Positions 56,963 to 59,705 of a DNA stretch of 59,705 bases are shown here, one piece after another (position 1 is the first letter of the stretch; every line of letters starts with the position of its first letter). A program made the translations under genes and the position numbers. The notes beneath the pieces are model-generated. The model was given only the letters and a program-made list of their open reading frames with translations. It was not told where the DNA came from and made no database searches. Source of the stretch: Acanthamoeba sp. SK_2022b (taxonomy: Eukaryota; Discosea; Longamoebia; Acanthamoebidae); the NCBI GenBank assembly GCA_027943245.1, contig JANDJZ010000293.1, positions 1 through 59,705 on the forward strand, in the 5' to 3' direction.

Positions 56963-57797
56963 CACCGGCGACGACAAAGACAGAGGCGACCGCCAGGAAG
57001 GAGGAGAAGGAGAGGTCGTGGATGTTGGGGAAGAGGGAAAGTGGGAGGGCCACGCAGAAGCAGAACACCAGCACCACGCACGCCTTGGAGTAGAAGAAGT
57101 CCGGCACGCTGGTGTCGCGCAGCCACTCCTCCAACACCGTGTGGCCCTGTGTGGCGGCGGAGGCCCAAGCTAGTTAGCAATGGCCCCATGGGGGCAGCCT
57201 TGGCGGAAGAGAGCGCACGAGATCGCCCACGACGATGAGGAACGCCGACAGTGCGCCCACCGTGTTGAACAGAATGCAGAGCTCCACCACCACATACGCT
57301 CTTCACACAACAACACAGCACAACACAGCACAGCACAGCACAACACAACACAACACAACACAACGCACTGTGAGTAGAGACACTGTGTGAGTAGAGACAG
57401 GAGAAGAGTTGTGAAGAAGGCGGTACCGCTTGCCGAGCACGCGGCGGACGAGGGCCTCGTATGTGGGGTGGGCGGCGAGGTGGGCGGCGTGGCGCTGGGC
57501 GTAGCGGGCGAGCAGCCAGAGCGTGTAGGCGTTGAGGGCGGCGAAGAGGGCGCCCAGCACGACGATGCCCACGAGGCCGGCCGACTTGAAGGCGAAGGGA
57601 AAGGAGAGGATGCCCACGCCGATGGCTCCCGTGAGAAGGTTCACGAAGGCGCCCCACAAGCCGCCCTGCGGCTGGGCGGCGAGCTCGACCACCACTTCAC
57701 CAACGTCGCCATCTCCGTCCGCATCGTCATCAGACGCATAAAATGAACGGCTGAGGGAAGATGAGGAAGAGGTGCGCGAGTTGGGCAAGGAAGACAT
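55609..57797 (-). CDS. AAAP/SLC38-type amino-acid transporter
   Basis: Amino acid/auxin permease family, about 11 TM helices; moves neutral or cationic amino acids with H+ or Na+ across plasma or vacuolar membranes. Start ATG 57797 (MSSLPNSRTSSSSSLSRSFY) and an acidic cytosolic N-terminus. TM1 block: LLTGAIGVGILSFPFAFKSA, the unwound-helix motif of the family. Then IVVLGALFAALNAYTLWLLA; LCILFNTVGALSAFLIVVGD; SKACVVLVFCFCVALPLSLF; FLAVASVFVVAG; FFLAVPLVVFSLGCHLQVVP then VYHSLK (the F.CH....VY.SL motif); LMASVLTCIVVYLATGTMGY then LRFGDD; GKLLMAAHISLAYPVNLYPC; WAITLAMLGITAGLAILLPN; VVLNFVTPALMLLVSPLSLP; and the last TM VGVISIALLIAICGTGVNIY. It ends NIYQNFF-stop. A Ser/Ala-rich loop (SSASVSSSSSSSAAASPAAS) sits between the last two TMs. 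About seven introns. Confidence 0.93.
56354..56415. repeat. (CA)n in AAAP intron
   Basis: About 62 bp; on the gene strand it is (TG)n. Confidence 0.95.
56900..56960. repeat. (TG)n in AAAP intron
   Basis: About 60 bp, adjacent to the exon ending VFVVAG (donor GTGAGC on the minus strand abuts the repeat). Confidence 0.95.
57305..57366. repeat. (CAACA)n pentanucleotide tract
   Basis: CAACA/CAGCA pentamers in the first AAAP intron; complementary to the TTGTG tract at 43894-43962. Confidence 0.92.
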
Positions 57798-58045
57798 GCC
57801 AAAAACGAAGGGGAAAGGCGAGAGATGAGAATGGGGAAACGAGAATCTCAGAGCGAGCAACCCGCCCGAGTTCCCTCGCCGCAACCGGATAAGTTTCGAA
57901 GATGGTTTCAAATATTAGCGAAACGATTTTGAAACTGAAACACACGCAAAACGCCTCTTGGGGAAAGAACAGAAGGCTGACGGCCTGAGGTGACCATCTA
58001 TCTTCCTGGGCACTTCCGAAGAGTGTGTAAAGATCTGTAACGAAG
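57798..58045. promoter_or_regulatory. Shared divergent promoter region (AAAP / SH3 gene)
   Basis: 248 bp between divergent starts at 57797 (minus) and 58046 (plus). No known motif was recognised. Confidence 0.45.
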
Positions 58046-59705
58046 ATGATGGGAGATCATAGGGCCAAGACGTCGCACGCTGAGGCGGACGAGGTATGGC
58101 TCAGGTCCTTGGATTGGTGATGATAATCTGACGCAGCGCGGCACTTAGGGCTCGACCTCGGAAGAGGTCTTGACGGATTCGGAGGAGGTACCATCTCCTC
58201 GAAACGAGAAGGGCGCCTTGACCTCTAGCAGGGCGAGGCTCTCCATCTTTGCCACCACCACCCGAGAGAAGAAGACGACGCCGACCAAGTCGGGCGGTGA
58301 GGACGAAAAGGGGGTGAGGGAGAGGAAGAAGGAGCGCAAGACGCCAAAGAAAGAGAGAAAGACATCCATTGTGGAAGGTGTAGAAGGGGAGAAGGGCGGA
58401 ATTCAGATAGGGTCGCGCCACGCCCGCAAGACCTTCTCGAAGACCATAATGACCGTGCGCAAGCGCAAGAAGAGGAGCGCATTGGTAAGGACCTCCTGCC
58501 CGCTCCACAGCCCTGCAGCTCCTCACTTGGTGGCGCTGGGATGCAGGAGGCCGATGGCGACAGCGACGAAAGTTCGGTCTCGCCCAGGGCCCTCGCCGCA
58601 TCGCTACAGAGCCCGCCCACCACCTCGGTCAGTGCAGGCCCCCCCAGACCGCTCAGTGTCACAGTCCCGGGGGGCAGGATCACCGCTGCTCTGCCCCAGA
58701 AAAGCGCTACCATGCGCCCGCCCAAGAAGAGCCACTTCCACAGCAGGACCATGCCCGACCTGCCCCTGCCCCCCGTCGTTGCCGCGCTGGACACGGCCGC
58801 GCTGGACCAGAAGCTGGAGGAGGACCCTGAGGGCTACAGTGCGCTGCCGTCGATGAAGTCTTCGGGACAGCACTCGGGTTCGTTCATCACCCGCTCCGAG
58901 TCGATGCGGCACAGCTCCGAAGATCCGGCCGAGTGGCGCCCGGCGCGACGTCGGCACTCGGCCCACGACCTCAGCCTGAGCGATGGCGATCCCTGCGCTG
59001 CTGCCGTGCCCATCACCACATGCGAGAAAATGTCCACTCCGATCGGCCACAACGCGGCAGGCTCGCCAGACGAACGAGTCGGCGAGGCAGGCGCCCATCA
59101 AGGACCCAGCCTCGCCGAGCCGTCGCCCAGAACCAGCATCCGTCGAGCCACAACCAACGACTCGCTTAGGCCAGGTACGCGGCCGAGTCTAGCCGTGGTC
59201 ACTACCGGCAGCATCAGCGGCGGTCACGTCGCCGTCAAATCGAACAACAAAGACAGCAGTAGTAGCAGCAGCGTCAGCCAACAGAGTAGCGCAGGCGCCA
59301 ACAGCACGTGGATCGAATACCGCGCCCTGTTCGACTTTGTGGGCGAGGCCGAGCACGAGCTGAGCTTCCGCAAGGGCCAGCGGGTGCTGGTCGCCGACGA
59401 GGAGGAGGTCATGGGCTGGCTGCGCGCCCGAGTGTCCGGCCGCTTTGGCTACGTACCGGCCCAGTTCGTGGAAAAGGCACCCGAAAGCTTCACCTTCTCG
59501 CGCGATGCCCTCGCCCGTCTCGGCAAGATGTTGCCGCTCAACCACCAGCGACACGAGATCGAACGCATTCGCGATGCGCTCAACTCGGCCGAGGAGGGCT
59601 CGGCTGCTGCGGGGGAAGCGTCGTCGACGACTACCAGCAGCGGAGAGACCAAGTCGGGAGTGTGCGAGCACTGCGGCGGGGTGGGCAAGAAGACAAACAG
59701 AGTCA
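58046..59705 (+). CDS. SH3-domain adaptor-like protein, 3' end outside the window
   Basis: Start ATG 58046 (MMGDHRAKTSHAEADE), intron 58094-58148, then GSTSEEVLTDSEEVPSPRNE and a highly basic segment (KKERKTPKKERK). Intron 58485-58546 is followed by one exon open to the window edge. The exon holds a long Ser/Pro/Arg-rich disordered region with RxxS-type sites, then an SH3 domain: YRALFDFVGEAEHELSFRKG (ALYDF-like), QRVLVADEEEVMGWLRARVS (the GWxxA position), GRFGYVPAQFVE (GxFPxxYV-like). After it comes a helical stretch DALARLGKMLPLNHQRHEIE and a Cys pair CEHCGGVGKK that could begin a zinc-binding domain. Function unknown; a signalling or cytoskeletal adaptor is the usual role. Confidence 0.8.

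Overview
The window is nuclear DNA of a gene-dense protist. It is GC-rich, nearly every gene has short spliceosomal introns (GT..AG, often 60-120 bp), and many introns carry long (CA/TG)n tracts. Intergenic gaps are often only 90-350 bp. Cytosolic HSP70, ARF, eIF2-alpha, a 20S proteasome alpha subunit and ZNHIT2 show it is eukaryotic. The base composition, intron style and gene set fit Amoebozoa, most likely Acanthamoeba. The assignment to genus is inference. No prokaryotic operons, ribosome binding sites, CRISPR, rRNA or tRNA genes were found.

Layout. 0-5.7 kb (minus): the start of an unknown gene running off the left edge, a protein kinase that may be the C-terminus of a multi-pass membrane protein, and a universal stress protein. 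5.8-11.7 kb (plus): lipase maturation factor, then an unusual ubiquitin-like/BTB fusion. 12-20.7 kb (minus): short-chain dehydrogenase, peroxisomal acyl-CoA oxidase with an N-terminal PTS2, HSP70, and a chymotrypsin-fold peptidase with a cysteine in the nucleophile position. 20.9-26.1 kb (plus): a GCNA/SprT-type DNA-protein-crosslink protease and a PH-PH-FHA protein. 26.2-33.9 kb (minus): ARF GTPase, a kexin-like proprotein convertase, and a phospholipase B-like hydrolase. 34-37 kb (plus): TSR2 and a type II membrane HtrL/YibB-like glycosyltransferase. 37.2-43.3 kb: an ankyrin gene (minus), a 1.23-kb block without a single CpG, a macrodomain-like gene and a GH16 glucanase (plus). 43.4-48.9 kb: ZNHIT2 and proteasome alpha-2 (minus), eIF2-alpha (plus), and a chromodomain/AT-hook protein (minus). 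49.5-59.7 kb: F-box/ankyrin and M64 metallopeptidase genes (plus), an AAAP amino-acid transporter (minus), and an SH3 protein (plus) running off the right edge.

Gene relations. The genes form no single pathway, but two themes recur. Secreted or endolysosomal hydrolases and their maturation are frequent (LMF, convertase, PLB-like, GH16, M64), as expected for a phagotroph. Protein quality control and ubiquitin/proteasome functions are also frequent (HSP70, Ub-BTB, F-box-ankyrin, PSMA2, ZNHIT2, GCNA). Seven adjacent gene pairs are divergent and share short promoter regions; two of those regions are occupied by CpG-free blocks.

Gene spans are supported by domain continuity across predicted splice sites. 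Exon boundaries were read by eye and most are approximate unless a junction is stated.
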